DNA of 64,000 nucleotides. Source: Taxillus chinensis. Taxonomy: Eukaryota > Streptophyta > Magnoliopsida > Santalales > Loranthaceae. Shown piece after piece: positions 46,601-56,983 of this stretch. The notes below the pieces were generated by a model. It ran no database searches. It saw only the letters and a program-made list of their open reading frames with translations, and was not told the origin of the DNA. Location: NCBI GenBank assembly GCA_023512835.1, contig CM042089.1:11919759-11983758 (forward strand), read 5' to 3'. The position numbers were made by a program, and so were the translations under genes. Every line of letters starts with the position of its first letter. Position 1 is the stretch's first letter.

Positions 46601-47210
46601 TGGTTTTTCAAAAACAATTAAAACAAAACACAGCGTACCTGCATATTTCAGGCAGCAGGAGCGGGTCGAACGGTTCAGGGCGGAAGAAGCAACGAAAAGT
46701 GTCCCTCCAATTGGCGAACCGCGAAGCGTACAAGTCAAAGTTGCTGAGGAACGTCACCGTCTTGTTCATGTCGCGCGAGTAATATTCCCGCTTCGCCTCC
46801 TGCGGCTGCTCATGGAACGCGCGCACCCCTCGCAGCGTTGCCTCCAGCACACCCACCGGAATCCCATGATTCACCACCTGGAAGAACCCGAAGGTCCCCG
46901 CGGCTTTCCGGACTTCGTCGATGGCTGCGCAGCTTCCCAGGTCTATCACTGGAATCGAAACGACTGAGGTCCGACTGCCGGGAGTAGATTCTCCTCCCCA
47001 GAAATATTCCGGTGGTCGGATGAAGATTCGGGGGATCTTGGTGACGCCGGCGTCGACAAGCCCCTTTACACCGGCATGTGTGTCGTCGAATGCCTTCAAG
47101 TCTTGGATGCGGTCGTACGAGGACTGTTGGGAAGATGATACTGAAGTTTTGTTGTTGTTGGTGGTGGTGGTGGTGGTGGGTGGAGATTTATCGTCGCCGG
47201 CGGCTGCCAT
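42795..47210 (-). CDS. 2-oxoglutarate/Fe(II)-dependent dioxygenase B, intron 1 enlarged by a copia element
   Basis: Exons 47210-46639, 43607-43286 and 43094-42795 join in frame to 397 aa. Exon 2 is 322 nt, exactly as in genes A and C. Intron 1 (3031 nt, GT-AG) contains the copia element at 43682-46543; without it and its duplication the intron would be about 164 nt. Intron 2 (191 nt) is GC-AG. Signature [27 protein letters not shown] and [19 protein letters not shown] are present. Ligands H254, D256 and H310 and the pair R320/S322 are intact. The ATG at 47210 matches the starts of A and C (MAAAG...); the frame continues upstream only to a GTG. The coding sequence is intact, but splicing across the enlarged intron needs RNA evidence. 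The C-terminus is 10 or so residues longer than in A. Confidence 0.88.
43682..44008 (+). repeat. 5' LTR of the intron-borne copia element
   Basis: 327 bp. The last 78 bases recur at 46466-46543 with a few substitutions and a longer T-run, which identifies the truncated 3' LTR. Confidence 0.9.
44174..46460 (+). pseudogene. Ty1/copia gag, protease and partial RT remnants
   Basis: Gag words appear at 44174-44383 ([34 protein letters not shown]) and 44498-44935, with a zinc knuckle [15 protein letters not shown] that has five residues instead of four before the last Cys. The protease/pre-integrase part near 45058-45277 shows [12 protein letters not shown] and [15 protein letters not shown]. Sequence then jumps to the linker before RT (45500-45760, [20 protein letters not shown]). 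RT follows at 45876-46265 ([43 protein letters not shown]). The integrase core and RNase H are absent. Several stops separate the pieces. Confidence 0.88.
46250..46271 (-). mobile_element. 22-bp poly-T insert with 18-bp target duplication (retroposon tail)
   Basis: T14 followed by gataagta is flanked by perfect direct repeats of aatcccacttaaacacct at 46232-46249 and 46272-46289. A homopolymer tail plus a long duplication is the mark of LINE-type target-primed insertion, here of a SINE or LINE cut down to its 3' end on the minus strand. It interrupts the copia RT remnant, so it is younger than the copia insertion. Confidence 0.75.
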
Positions 47211-48973
47211 TTTTTCTTCGTAGTGTTTGTCGTTAGAGAGGGCGATCTGAGCCACCAGGCAGTACCTTTTGACTTTCGTGGCATGGCAGTGGATTTCTTT
47301 TAGCCTTATCCTTTCTTTTCTCTATCTTGTTTTTCTTATCATCAAAATCCTTGAGGTTTTTGTTCGGATTTTATTCTTCAACGTTGTTATTTGTTTGTAA
47401 ATGTATTCGTTTTTGTTTTTAAGTTCGTAAAAATAAATAATGTTCGATAATGTTTGATTAGGAGAGAATATATTTTAAAAAGAACTTATTTATTTAAAAT
47501 AAATTTATTAAAATTTTTTAAAAATTAATAAATTAAAATTTGAATTAAAAATATAATAAGGCGTGTTTGATTACCATAGTTTATTTTTAAAAATTAATAA
47601 ATTTATATCACTTATAAATAATTTAAAATAAATTATTTAAAAAAATATTATTTTTTTTAATAATAATATCATCCTATTACATATCTTTTATTGTGATGTG
47701 ATGATCCGTAAATTTTCAATTAATATTTATTTTTTATGAAATGAGTTAATCAAATTAAAATTTATGTACATTAATATCACTAAATATCATTAAAGTGTTT
47801 TGATATTTATGCACGTCATGTTGGTTTTCTAATCCACTTTGTCAAAATTCCTTTTATGTTGATCTCGACAAAATACCTACTGTTCATTAAAGTCAATATA
47901 GTTTATTAATAATTTAATATAAAAAATTAAATTATTTATCTATGGTAACGTAGTTGATGATAAAATATCAGTAATTTAATATGTATAATATTGTGGACGT
48001 AGATCATGTCGGCACTCGTTTCACTTTTAAATTATTTGGTTTAAAAGTAGGTAAAATTGGAGATTAGAAATGATACTTAAAAAAATAATATTACTTGCTC
48101 AATACTTTATATTTTAATCAAAATAATATAATTTTAATTAAAAATTCATTAATCAAAACGATACATTAAAATACATTATTCAAGCAAATAGATTTATTCA
48201 AAACACTATTTAGCCAAATTTAGCTAATTTTACTTTCCAGCTAAAAACACTATTTAGCCAAATTTGACTTTTTTTTTTCCTACTTTCTTTTTTCTTTTCA
48301 GCGTTTTTCAAGCACACCCGTCTAGTCCAGCAACCACCATCGCCGTCCCTGTCCCATCCCTGCCGTCCCCGTCCGACCGCCCGTCGCCGCTCGCCCCCAC
48401 CTTGGATCTTCGCCTTCCCCGACGGCGAGCATTCGCAGCAACCATGGATCTCCGCCTTTCACCGCAGCTAATGGTGGCAGCGGCTTCGGATCTTCGGAGG
48501 TGTTGTCGAGGAGGTCGGCCGTCTTGTACTGGGTGAGGGGCTGGCGTCGCGTCGCCGCTGGAAGGCTGAGGTGTGCCGTGGTTAGGGCGAACTGCGTCGT
48601 GGAGGGCCGCGGCTTGCCGTTGTGGGGAGGGAGTATCGTGTAGGAGGGAGTGAAGGCGATAATTTATTTAGTGTACAATTTTCTTATAAATTAATTGATC
48701 CAAAATATACAACAGAGTTTTTGCAGCAACCGAGCAAATTAAACCGAGAATCACAAGACATTTATGTGCAATAAGACAAAAGAAAACAGGTCCAACAAAG
48801 CGGCTCCTAGTCCCTGTTTTCTATCCAGTTCATGCATCATCACATCTTCACACCACAGATAGGTTATTAAAATTTATTAACTTTCGATTTTTCAACACAC
48901 GAGAATTTTTATTTAATCCAATCACGATCGAGCTTAGGCCGCCTGAGGAGTAGTGTACTCTCAGGCTTCCGTG
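47211..48973. other. spacer between dioxygenase genes B and C
   Basis: 47380-48180 is AT-rich and featureless. 48200-48221 and 48244-48265 are two copies of aaaacactatttagccaaattt. A GC-rich block at 48300-48640 follows, with a Pro/Arg-rich open frame (48264-48536) of unknown meaning; this looks like the end and cargo of a small transposon. 48785-48835 resembles the DNA at 38738-38805 near gene A. Confidence 0.45.
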
Positions 48974-50464
48974 TCAAAGCTTAAAATGAGCAATGTTTCT
49001 CTTCCCATCAAGCCCTCTCGAATTGTAATGTGCCACAAAATATTCTACGGTGGTCTCCCGGTAAAGGGAAGGCTCGTCCTCCGAAAGCAGCTCCTGTATT
49101 GGACCAACCACCCCCGTGGATGTGCGAAAATCACGGCCGAAGAAGTAGGCCACCGACACCCTTGGTCCTTCTCCTTCCTGTCTCGCCAGCACCCTGTGCT
49201 CCGCGCTTTGGAACTTTCCATTGGATATCAGCTGCATATATCAACAGAGAGACACACTGATGACACATGCACACACACACACGTGTGTGTGTGTGTGTGT
49301 ATATATATATACATACAGGAAAAGAAAGAGTGTGTCTGTGTGTCGATCAACTTCAATTAATATAGAAACTAATTAACGTCGTCTTTCTTTTTTCTTTATA
49401 ATAATAATCTAAGAGTACAAAAGGTTTGATATTCATCAAAAACGTGCATGCCTGCATGAGATCTCCAATGTTGACCACCAAAGTTCCAGGCACAGGAGGG
49501 ACGTCGACCCACTTGTTCTGATGATGAAACTGGAGTCCGCCGCACTGATCCTGAAGCAAAACAGTCAGAAAACTCGGGTCCGAATGTTCGGAGGTTCCCA
49601 TGGTGAGGTCCGGTTCAGGACAACCCGGATAATAATTACCCAGCAAAATCTGCCCCTCGCCACAATCCATGTCTATCAGATGACGTGTTTTCAGCCCAAG
49701 TGCCTCCGATAATAGCCCAAGCAGAGCTTCCCCTACCTTCTTCACCCCCTCCGTGTACTCCAGAATTATATCTCTGCATATCAATCCCGTCCCGTTTAAT
49801 TAATTACCCCCATCAAGGAAGGATTAAGGAAGTACGTGTTTTTTTTATAAACTATTTATTTTGATCCCGACAAACAAGAGAATATAAATATGTTTTATGT
49901 GTATACATCAACCCAAACATACCTGCAGACATCGGGCAAAAGGAGCGGATCAAGCGGGGCAGGACCCATTATGCAGCCAAAAGTGTCCCTCCAATTCGCA
50001 AACCGCGATTCGTACAAGTCGAAGTTGCTGTTGAACCTCACCTTCTTGTCCTTATCGCGCGTGTAATACCTACGCTTCGCTTCCAGCGGCTGCTCGTGGA
50101 ACGCACGCGCACCTCTCAGCATCCCCTCCAGCACCCCCACCGGAATCCCGTGATTCGCAATCTGGAAGAATCCGGAGGTTCCGGAGGCTCGCCGTATCTC
50201 ATCCACGGCGGTGCTGCCTTTCAGGTCTATAACCGGAACCGAGAATTCTCCGTTGCGACTGGGAGACGCAGATTCCACGCCTGAAGGATGTTCCGGCGGT
50301 GGTCGGACGAAGATTCGGGGGATCTTGGTGACGCCGGCGTCGACGAGGCCCTTCACGCCGGCTTGTGTGTCGTCGAAGGCCTTCAGTTCTTGGAGCCGAT
50401 CGTACGTTGACGGCGGGGAAGTTAAGGGGGTCGGCGACAGTTTCTTCGCGCCGGCGGCTGCCAT
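48974..50464 (-). CDS. 2-oxoglutarate/Fe(II)-dependent dioxygenase C
   Basis: Exons 50464-49923, 49773-49452 and 49231-48974 join in frame to 373 aa. Intron 1 (149 nt) is GT-AG and intron 2 (220 nt) is GC-AG, the same plan as genes A and B. DIOX_N carries [17 protein letters not shown] and FSVPVIDL; the strand [10 protein letters not shown] has Ile-Ala where A and B have Val-Val. The catalytic half has [19 protein letters not shown] with ligands H244, D246 and H300, and the 2-oxoglutarate pair R312/S314. The N-terminal linker is shorter than in A and B (no poly-Thr), and the C-terminus is the shortest of the three. It is the most diverged of the intact copies, so it may use a different substrate. 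Direct repeats of gagtggtga in the leader at about 50486-50520 are a local oddity. Confidence 0.92.
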
Positions 50465-51838
50465 TTTTTTCTTCGGTGTCGTGAGTGGTGAGTGGTGAGT
50501 AGTGTGAGTGGTGAGTGGTGACAGACAGACAGATAAGGCGATTACCAGGAGGGCGATGTGGAAGAAGAGTTAGTCAAACACGGAACACGTGATTCGTTAC
50601 CAAGAAGGCCCACAGGACAGCTTCAATAATTAACTAGTGCTCTTGTCTTGTTGTTTTCTGGTATTTAAAAAAAAAAACCAACACGTCTCCGCCACTACAT
50701 AAATAAAGTCTCCGGGCCAAACAAGCCAAGCGTTTGTTCATCCATGTGCGAGAGCAGTGAGCAAAAATACTCAGGGACACGCGGATGAGAATTGGTCGCA
50801 TTCGAATTATATATGTCATTAAATATAATTTTGGATCCGACCATAATGTTTTTTTTATCTTAAAATTGATTACCGTAGATCCAAAATCCAAATCCTGTTA
50901 CTTTAGTATTTTAAAAAATATATATTAGAACAACATAATTTTAGGATAAAAAATAATAAAATTATGAAATTTTATTGTACAACATTTTCTGGAATTACAG
51001 CAGAGCATCATGGGTTTTTTTAAATTTACCAGGCTATTTATACAACATCTTACCCTTTTTTTTACTATTTCATTAAAATAATAATTTTCAACTATCTTTC
51101 TTATTAAATCGATTGAATCGGCGATAATTCTTATTTTAATATTAAAATAAAATTTAACTAGCAAGAGTATTCAAAGTGGTCTAATTATTTTTTAGTTTTT
51201 TTAAAAATTTAATAACTCATTTTTTATCATATCAAATAGTTGATTAGACAAAATTTTAAATATTTTAATACAATGTTAATTTTGAATCTTTTTAATATTT
51301 TAACATAATAGTGTGGTGACCGGATTTTTGATGACAACGTAACAGGACAAGTTAAGACCAAAATCACAAATGAAATAGGAAATTTAATTATAGAAAAATA
51401 AATGCAAAACCTGTGCACAAGGAGGGTATATCTATAGATTAGAAATCTATATCTGCTTTTCTTATATCTTTAAATGTTTTTCTATTAACGTGTTAACTAT
51501 TATAACTAACAAATTTATATAATTTAACACGGGTTTTGTTTTTTGCTATTACGATAAAAGTTTTTAAATATTTACAAGAAAACTTTGTAGGTTTTTTTTA
51601 TAATAAATATATGTGATAAATGATTTTCGAGATATGCACGCAACATATTGCATTTCAGTAAGATTTTAAACTAAAATTTAAAATATATTGTGAAATAACT
51701 ATTTATGTATTTTTTTATTTAAATATTTTAAAAAAATTAAAACATATGCCAATTTATTTTTCTATATTAATTTATATATTTTGAATTTGTATCTCGGTCT
51801 TTCCTAACCAAACATCTTGTCATCTTGGATCCATCTTT
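50465..51838. other. upstream region of dioxygenase C and AT-rich DNA
   Basis: The first 120 bases include the ggtgagtggtgag repeat in the likely 5' leader of gene C. 50820-51780 is AT-rich and contains only short frames without known domains. Confidence 0.4.
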
Positions 51839-51846
51839 GTCGATGG

Positions 51847-52752
51847 TAGGCCCGACCCTAGGCTTTTATAGCCTACGGTCACCGTTTGAGGCCCTTAATT
51901 TTTTGGGGCCCCAAAATCTTCCGGGCCTTTTTTCTTTGAGCCTTGACACCCTCGTCTACGAAAGGAAATCAACGCGCAACACCGCACACATCTAGGCTTT
52001 CCATCTCGCCTCATCTCTTGCGTCGCACGGCTCGCGCCTCTCTAAAGACTGCCATCACGCCTCACCTCGCGGCCTTTGTACTCTCTGTCAAACAATCGGA
52101 GGGGCCCCTCGCAGCCTCGCCTCGACCTCGACGGATCGACGCTGCGGTCCGCCTCTCCCTCAGCCTCGACACCCAACGATGACGGATCCACAGTCCACGT
52201 CCACCTCTCCCTTGACGGCTTGACCCTAGACGCCAGACTGATGGATCCACGTCCACCGCCCACGCGACGTCGCGACCACACCTCGGCTCTACAGAATCTA
52301 AATGGCAAGATAACACACGACATGAAGTTTTTTTACTAATATTTGATATTGAACTGCCTTTTTAGTTTGAATATTGAATTGTTTATATTGATTTGTATTG
52401 AACATTGATTTAAATATTTTCTGTTAAACATTAAAGATTAAATCGTTGATTTGAACATTTTGTGTTAAACGTTGAGCATTAAACATTGTTGATAAGTTTT
52501 TTATTTCTTTCATGTTTTAAGGAGGTTATGGGTGAATTTAATGAAAATCTCATTTGATCATTGATAGTTGTGATAAGATGTTTGTACTCATGATAAATTT
52601 TTGGTTTGCTCCCTATTATGGGGAGATATTGCTAATTTTTATTTTTATTTTTTGAATTTATTTGATAGAATTTTTTTCATAAGCATACTACTCTAGAGGG
52701 GCCCCATTCTAAAACTCCACTTAAGGCCACCCAAACTCCAGGGCCGGACCTG
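51847..52752. mobile_element. non-autonomous hAT-type DNA transposon with GC-rich interior
   Basis: A 906-bp unit begins taggcccgaccctagg. Its other end, reverse-complemented, begins caggtccggccctgga. These form imperfect terminal inverted repeats of about 16 bp. The unit is flanked by a perfect 8-bp direct repeat, gtcgatgg, at 51839-51846 and 52753-52760; 8-bp duplications and yAgg-type ends are hAT hallmarks. No transposase is encoded. The interior at 51950-52320 is strikingly GC-rich and coding-like on both strands but matches no family I know. Confidence 0.72.
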
Positions 52753-53149
52753 GTCGATGGAGATCTCTTACCCACTGGCCTAGGCAAACGAAGCACGCTA
52801 GATCTCACATTGTACTTATAACGATACCACCACCTGAAGGCATCCAAACCAAATCCTGTCAGATTATAACCACTCACCACACTCGTAGCCTCCACTAGTG
52901 GACTACAACAGGATCTTATAGATGCAAGTCTCTCAGGTCATTAACAAAAATATGCTCAAATGGTTGTTTTTGTTGAACACCATGATCACTGGGGATTTGA
53001 CTTATTGTCGACTTATTGTTGTAATGTTGTTATTGATGATGATTTTTCTTGTTGGTGGTGATGATCTTTAATTAGGGCGGGTGGAGTTCAAGTGTTTGTG
53101 AATTTGTGAATTTGAGGGTCATTTTGTTTTGTGTGGAATTTGAAAAAAA

Positions 53150-53523
53150 AAAAGATATACTTGGATTTTGTTATGATCACAAACACATACATGAAAGAAA
53201 TTTAAAGAAACAATAAAGATTTGCGTGGTTCGTCAAGATGCCTACGTCTATGAGAGAAGGGGGCCAGATTTACTTTCATCTCTAGCAAGTCACCGGAGGA
53301 TAAAATTACAAGAGTTTGTTTCTTCTTCTCTTTTCTTGTCTCACACCAATTCATGGGATTTAATCCCATTTTACAACATCAAATATATAAGAAAAATTGC
53401 AAACACCAGCTCTTGTCCAAGAAGGCTGTTGTCAACCTCATGTTGTCCATAACCAAAGCTGCCCACCAATGTTGAAGAAGGTTGCAGCTGGTTTTGTCTC
53501 CCTAATTGGGAGTGACCCCCACA
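53150..53523 (-). repeat. 3' LTR of a truncated Ty1/copia element
   Basis: On the minus strand the LTR starts tgtgggggtcactccc at 53523, directly after the purine tract gagagggagattt. The block contains gcgtggttcgtcaagatgcctac, a phrase typical of plant copia LTRs (written here on the + strand at about 53222-53245, diverged). The far end near 53150 is not sharply defined. Confidence 0.65.
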
Positions 53524-53529
53524 AATCTC

Positions 53530-54745
53530 CCTCTCACGACTAATTTGGAGTTGAAGCTAAACCTAGAGTCTCTTTGCAGACTTCCAGCTTCTCTTTCGAT
53601 ATAACCTTTGTCATCATATCTGCTCTATTATTATTGGTGTGGATTTTTTTAAGATTCAACAATTTATTTGCTAATATATCACGGATCTAAGGACATCGAA
53701 CGTCAATGTGTTTGGATCTAGAATGAAATGTATATAATTCTAGTTGAGATGAATAACGCCCTAACTATCACAGTAGAGAATATACTTTCTTTAAGTTAAT
53801 CCTAGCTCTTGTAAAAAAATTTTCATCCACAGTATCTCTTTGCAACCTTCAGTGATTGCATAATACTTCGCTTATGCGGTAGATAAGGCAACACACTTTT
53901 AAAGTTGTGATTGCCATGAAACAGCTCCTCCTATAAATGTTATTAGGTATTTAGATATGGATTTTCTCGTGTTTACATCTCTAGCCATATTTGCATCCTG
54001 TATTATTCTAAAATAGGTTTATTAGTCTTAAAACATAAACAATGACCTGGATGTACCTTGGAGATACCTTAATGTCCATTTGACCGTCGCTCAATGTTCC
54101 TTTCTTGGATTTAATAAAAATCTACTTACAACGCCAATTGTGTGAGTAATATATGGTCAAGTGCACATCATATCATACATGAGACTGCTTATTACAAACT
54201 GATAAGGAACTTTCATCAATTTTAATTTCTTCTCTTCAGTTGATGGACTTTAGCTCTTCCTGAGCCTGAAATGTCTCACAAGTGGAGTACCAACTGGTTT
54301 CGTCATACTCATGTTGAACCTTTCAAGAACCTTCTCAATATACTATTCTTAAGATAACCAAATCTTATGATTTTTCCTGTCACGAGTGATTGTCATGCCA
54401 AGAATCTAAGTAGCATCTCATAAGTCCTTCATTTCAAATGACTTGTTCAACTCTTGTTTCAACTTGTTAATTTTGACAATATCTCGATCAATAATTAACA
54501 TATCATCAACACAAAGCAATAGAATAATAAAAGCATCATCAGAAAACCTTTTGATGAAAACACAATGATCAGCAATGAATCAAATAAACTTTTCATTTTT
54601 ATATTCATTTTTCTGTTATATTCATTTTTTTCCATGAATGAATCAAATTTCTTGTACCATTGTCTCAGTGCTTGTTTCAGATCAAATAAACTTTTCTTTA
54701 GTTTATATACAGTGTGTTCTTTTCCTTTCACCTGAAATCTTTTAG
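53530..54745 (-). pseudogene. Ty1/copia RT-RNase H remnant
   Basis: The minus-strand frame next to the LTR ends with ADMMTKVISKEKLEVCKE and TLGLASTPN then a stop, the C-terminus of copia RNase H. Further on, 54495-54731 gives VYKLKKSLFDLKQALRQWYKKFDSF, the RT region after the first catalytic block. Frames between are broken, YVDD is degraded to VLMIC-like wording, and everything 5' of RT is missing. It is a 5'-truncated remnant. Confidence 0.8.
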
Positions 54746-56335
54746 GTTACTTTATATATATCTCATCATCGAGATCATATGTAGTAAACAATATTTTTTA
54801 ATACATAAAAAATACTATACAAACTCAATAGAAAAAATTAAATATAGGACTTCTGTTTTAAAAATAATATTATAATATTTTACTTTTTTCTTAAATAAAA
54901 TAATAATAATCTGCTACTAGTGCTTTTAAAACTAAATTAGTAATATGCTAATTTAGTCGAAAACTTAACCCATAGTATTCAATTTACAAAGTGAAAAAAT
55001 TGAAATGACAGCAGTGCATTTTCTTCATACAAAATTATTTATTATATTTTTAAGTGGCGTAGAAAACACCGCCAAGTCAGTAGTCTAAGCAACGTGATAA
55101 CGCGATGCATATTCAAATGGTATTCATGGAAAAGTTCGCTGCTTTACTTCCTGACTCATCACCGGATTAGGATGATGACTGACAACTTTTGATATTTTTA
55201 TTCATTTCCCGCCCCACTTGTTTTTTAAACAATATTTAAAACTTCTTAACATATTATTTTTATATTTACTATTTTAGGTTTCATAAATATATATTTAAAA
55301 TTTAATAATTGACATAAATTTATTATTATAAAACTATAGAGCGAGTAGGTGGATAGGTTATTAAATACAAAATCAATTATAAATTCTAATTTTATATTTT
55401 GATTACTTTATTATACCATTCATAGATTCTTTAAATTATATTTTTTAAGAGAAAATTTAAATTTTTGAATAAAAATTATCTTGCATTACATTAGGTCTTC
55501 TAAACTATAAAATTTAAAGATTGAAAATAAAATTAAAAGAGAATCTCCATATTTAGAGGATCACTATTTATCCTCTAAATATTTTTTTATTATGTTTATT
55601 GACATATATATACTTTTGATTAGTCGTAATAAATAAAAAAATAGTAAATAAAAAATAAAAAATATAATTTAAAAGATTAAAGATAGAGAATGAAATGTGA
55701 AAAATAAATAAAATATATCAAATATATCAAATAGTATATTATTTATTTTTTAAAATAGAAATAGAAATTATGGAGTTAGTGTATACTTTAACCCATCTAA
55801 ATTATTTATAAAATATTTAATATTTAAAATTATTAATTTCAATACTAAACTATTAATAAAATATTAAAATTTTTAGTTGTTAAATCTTGAAATCAATTAA
55901 TAAGATGTTTGTTGGAAATATTTTAACAAAAAAATTATTAAAGTAATATTTAAATAATGTTAGTATGCCAAAAAAATTGATCTTTTTGTTTGTCAGTTGA
56001 ATATCACAATGGAAAATTCTATATACCACTTTTGTTCAAGCCGCGCGCTCTCTGACACGGAAACTAATAGGATACTGATAGTCTGATACATCTAGAGACT
56101 TCACAAAATAGTTTGTATATGTAGCTTGACCTCATGTCAATATGACAATAGGATACTGATAATGTTTCACAATTTCTCCCACATCATTGCTTTGGAAAAA
56201 GAAGTTAAAATATCGATTTGGCCCGGGGAAAAGTTGGTCCTTGTGGACCACTAGTGATTTGCCACTCTATCAGTCAATATCGATCGAGATTGTAACTTGT
56301 AATCCACTCCCGGCCATATATGTATGTTGTGTGTG
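54746..56335. other. AT-rich intergenic DNA upstream of the solitary dioxygenase exon
   Basis: No gene is supported. aataggatactgata occurs twice (about 56067-56081 and 56148-56162), 81 bases apart, just ahead of the dioxygenase exon. The TA-rich stretch at 56336-56358 is the likely TATA region of that exon. Confidence 0.45.
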
Positions 56336-56385
56336 TCTATATATATATATGTATATACGATGGAAAGTTGGCACCAGAAGAACAA

Positions 56386-56933
56386 ATGGTGGTCTCGGTC
56401 ATAGACAGCGGTGCTCCGGCGTCACCAAACTCCGGCTACGACCGGAGAGCTGAACTGAAAGCTTTTGACGAAACAAAAGCCGGCGTAAAAGGACTCGTCG
56501 ACGCCGGGGTCACTGAGATTCCTCGGATCTTCCGTCACCCTCCGGACACGTCGACAACAGCGGCCGCCGCCGGCCGATTCAGATTTCCGGTGATAGACCT
56601 CCACGGTGCCGCCCCCGACTTCGGAGACCCGGGCCGACGGCAGAAAATAGTGGCTGAGGTTCGGAGCGCGGCTGAGGCGTGGGGGTTCTTCCAGGTGGTC
56701 AACCATGGGATTTCTGAAGGCGTGTTGGAGGAGGTGTTGTTGGGCGTACGGAGGTTCTTTGAGCAGGACACGGAGGTGAAGAAGGCGGTGTATCGGCGGG
56801 ATGTCATCGGCCGCTTTGTCTACAATAGCAACTTCGACCTGTTCTCTGCGCCGGCCTGTAACTGGAGGGACACGTTTTTATGCTACATGGCTCCTCTGCC
56901 TCCTAACCCTCAAGAAATCCCACCGGTTTGCAG
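56386..56933 (+). pseudogene. solitary first exon of a fourth dioxygenase (D)
   Basis: Encodes 182 complete codons: MVVSVIDSG..., then [53 protein letters not shown] and PPVC. It ends at cag|gtaacc with the same phase-2 donor as exon 1 of genes A-C. That donor and the open frame make the exon itself intact. No sequence resembling exon 2 (HSD iron-binding motif) or exon 3 is visible from 56934 to the end of the window, so the catalytic half is missing. I start at 56386 because it aligns with the relic at 39086; the frame is open up to an ATG at 56320, but that lies in the TATA region. It is likely a truncated gene, unless a very long intron leads outside the window. Confidence 0.78.
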
Positions 56934-56940
56934 GTAACCG

Positions 56941-56983
<43 letters not shown>

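Noticed and set aside
46639..47255. Longer start for dioxygenase B at 47255
   Set aside because: The codon there is GTG. The ATG at 47210 aligns with the starts of genes A and C.
40058..50464. Calling the array true ACC oxidases (ethylene synthesis)
   Set aside because: The proteins carry the R-x-S pair and the [17 protein letters not shown] signature of 2-oxoglutarate-dependent DOXC enzymes, so only the homolog label is justified.
56320..56385. ATG at 56320 as start of the solitary dioxygenase exon
   Set aside because: The extra 22 residues come from a TA-rich promoter-like stretch, and the relic at 39086 aligns with the ATG at 56386.
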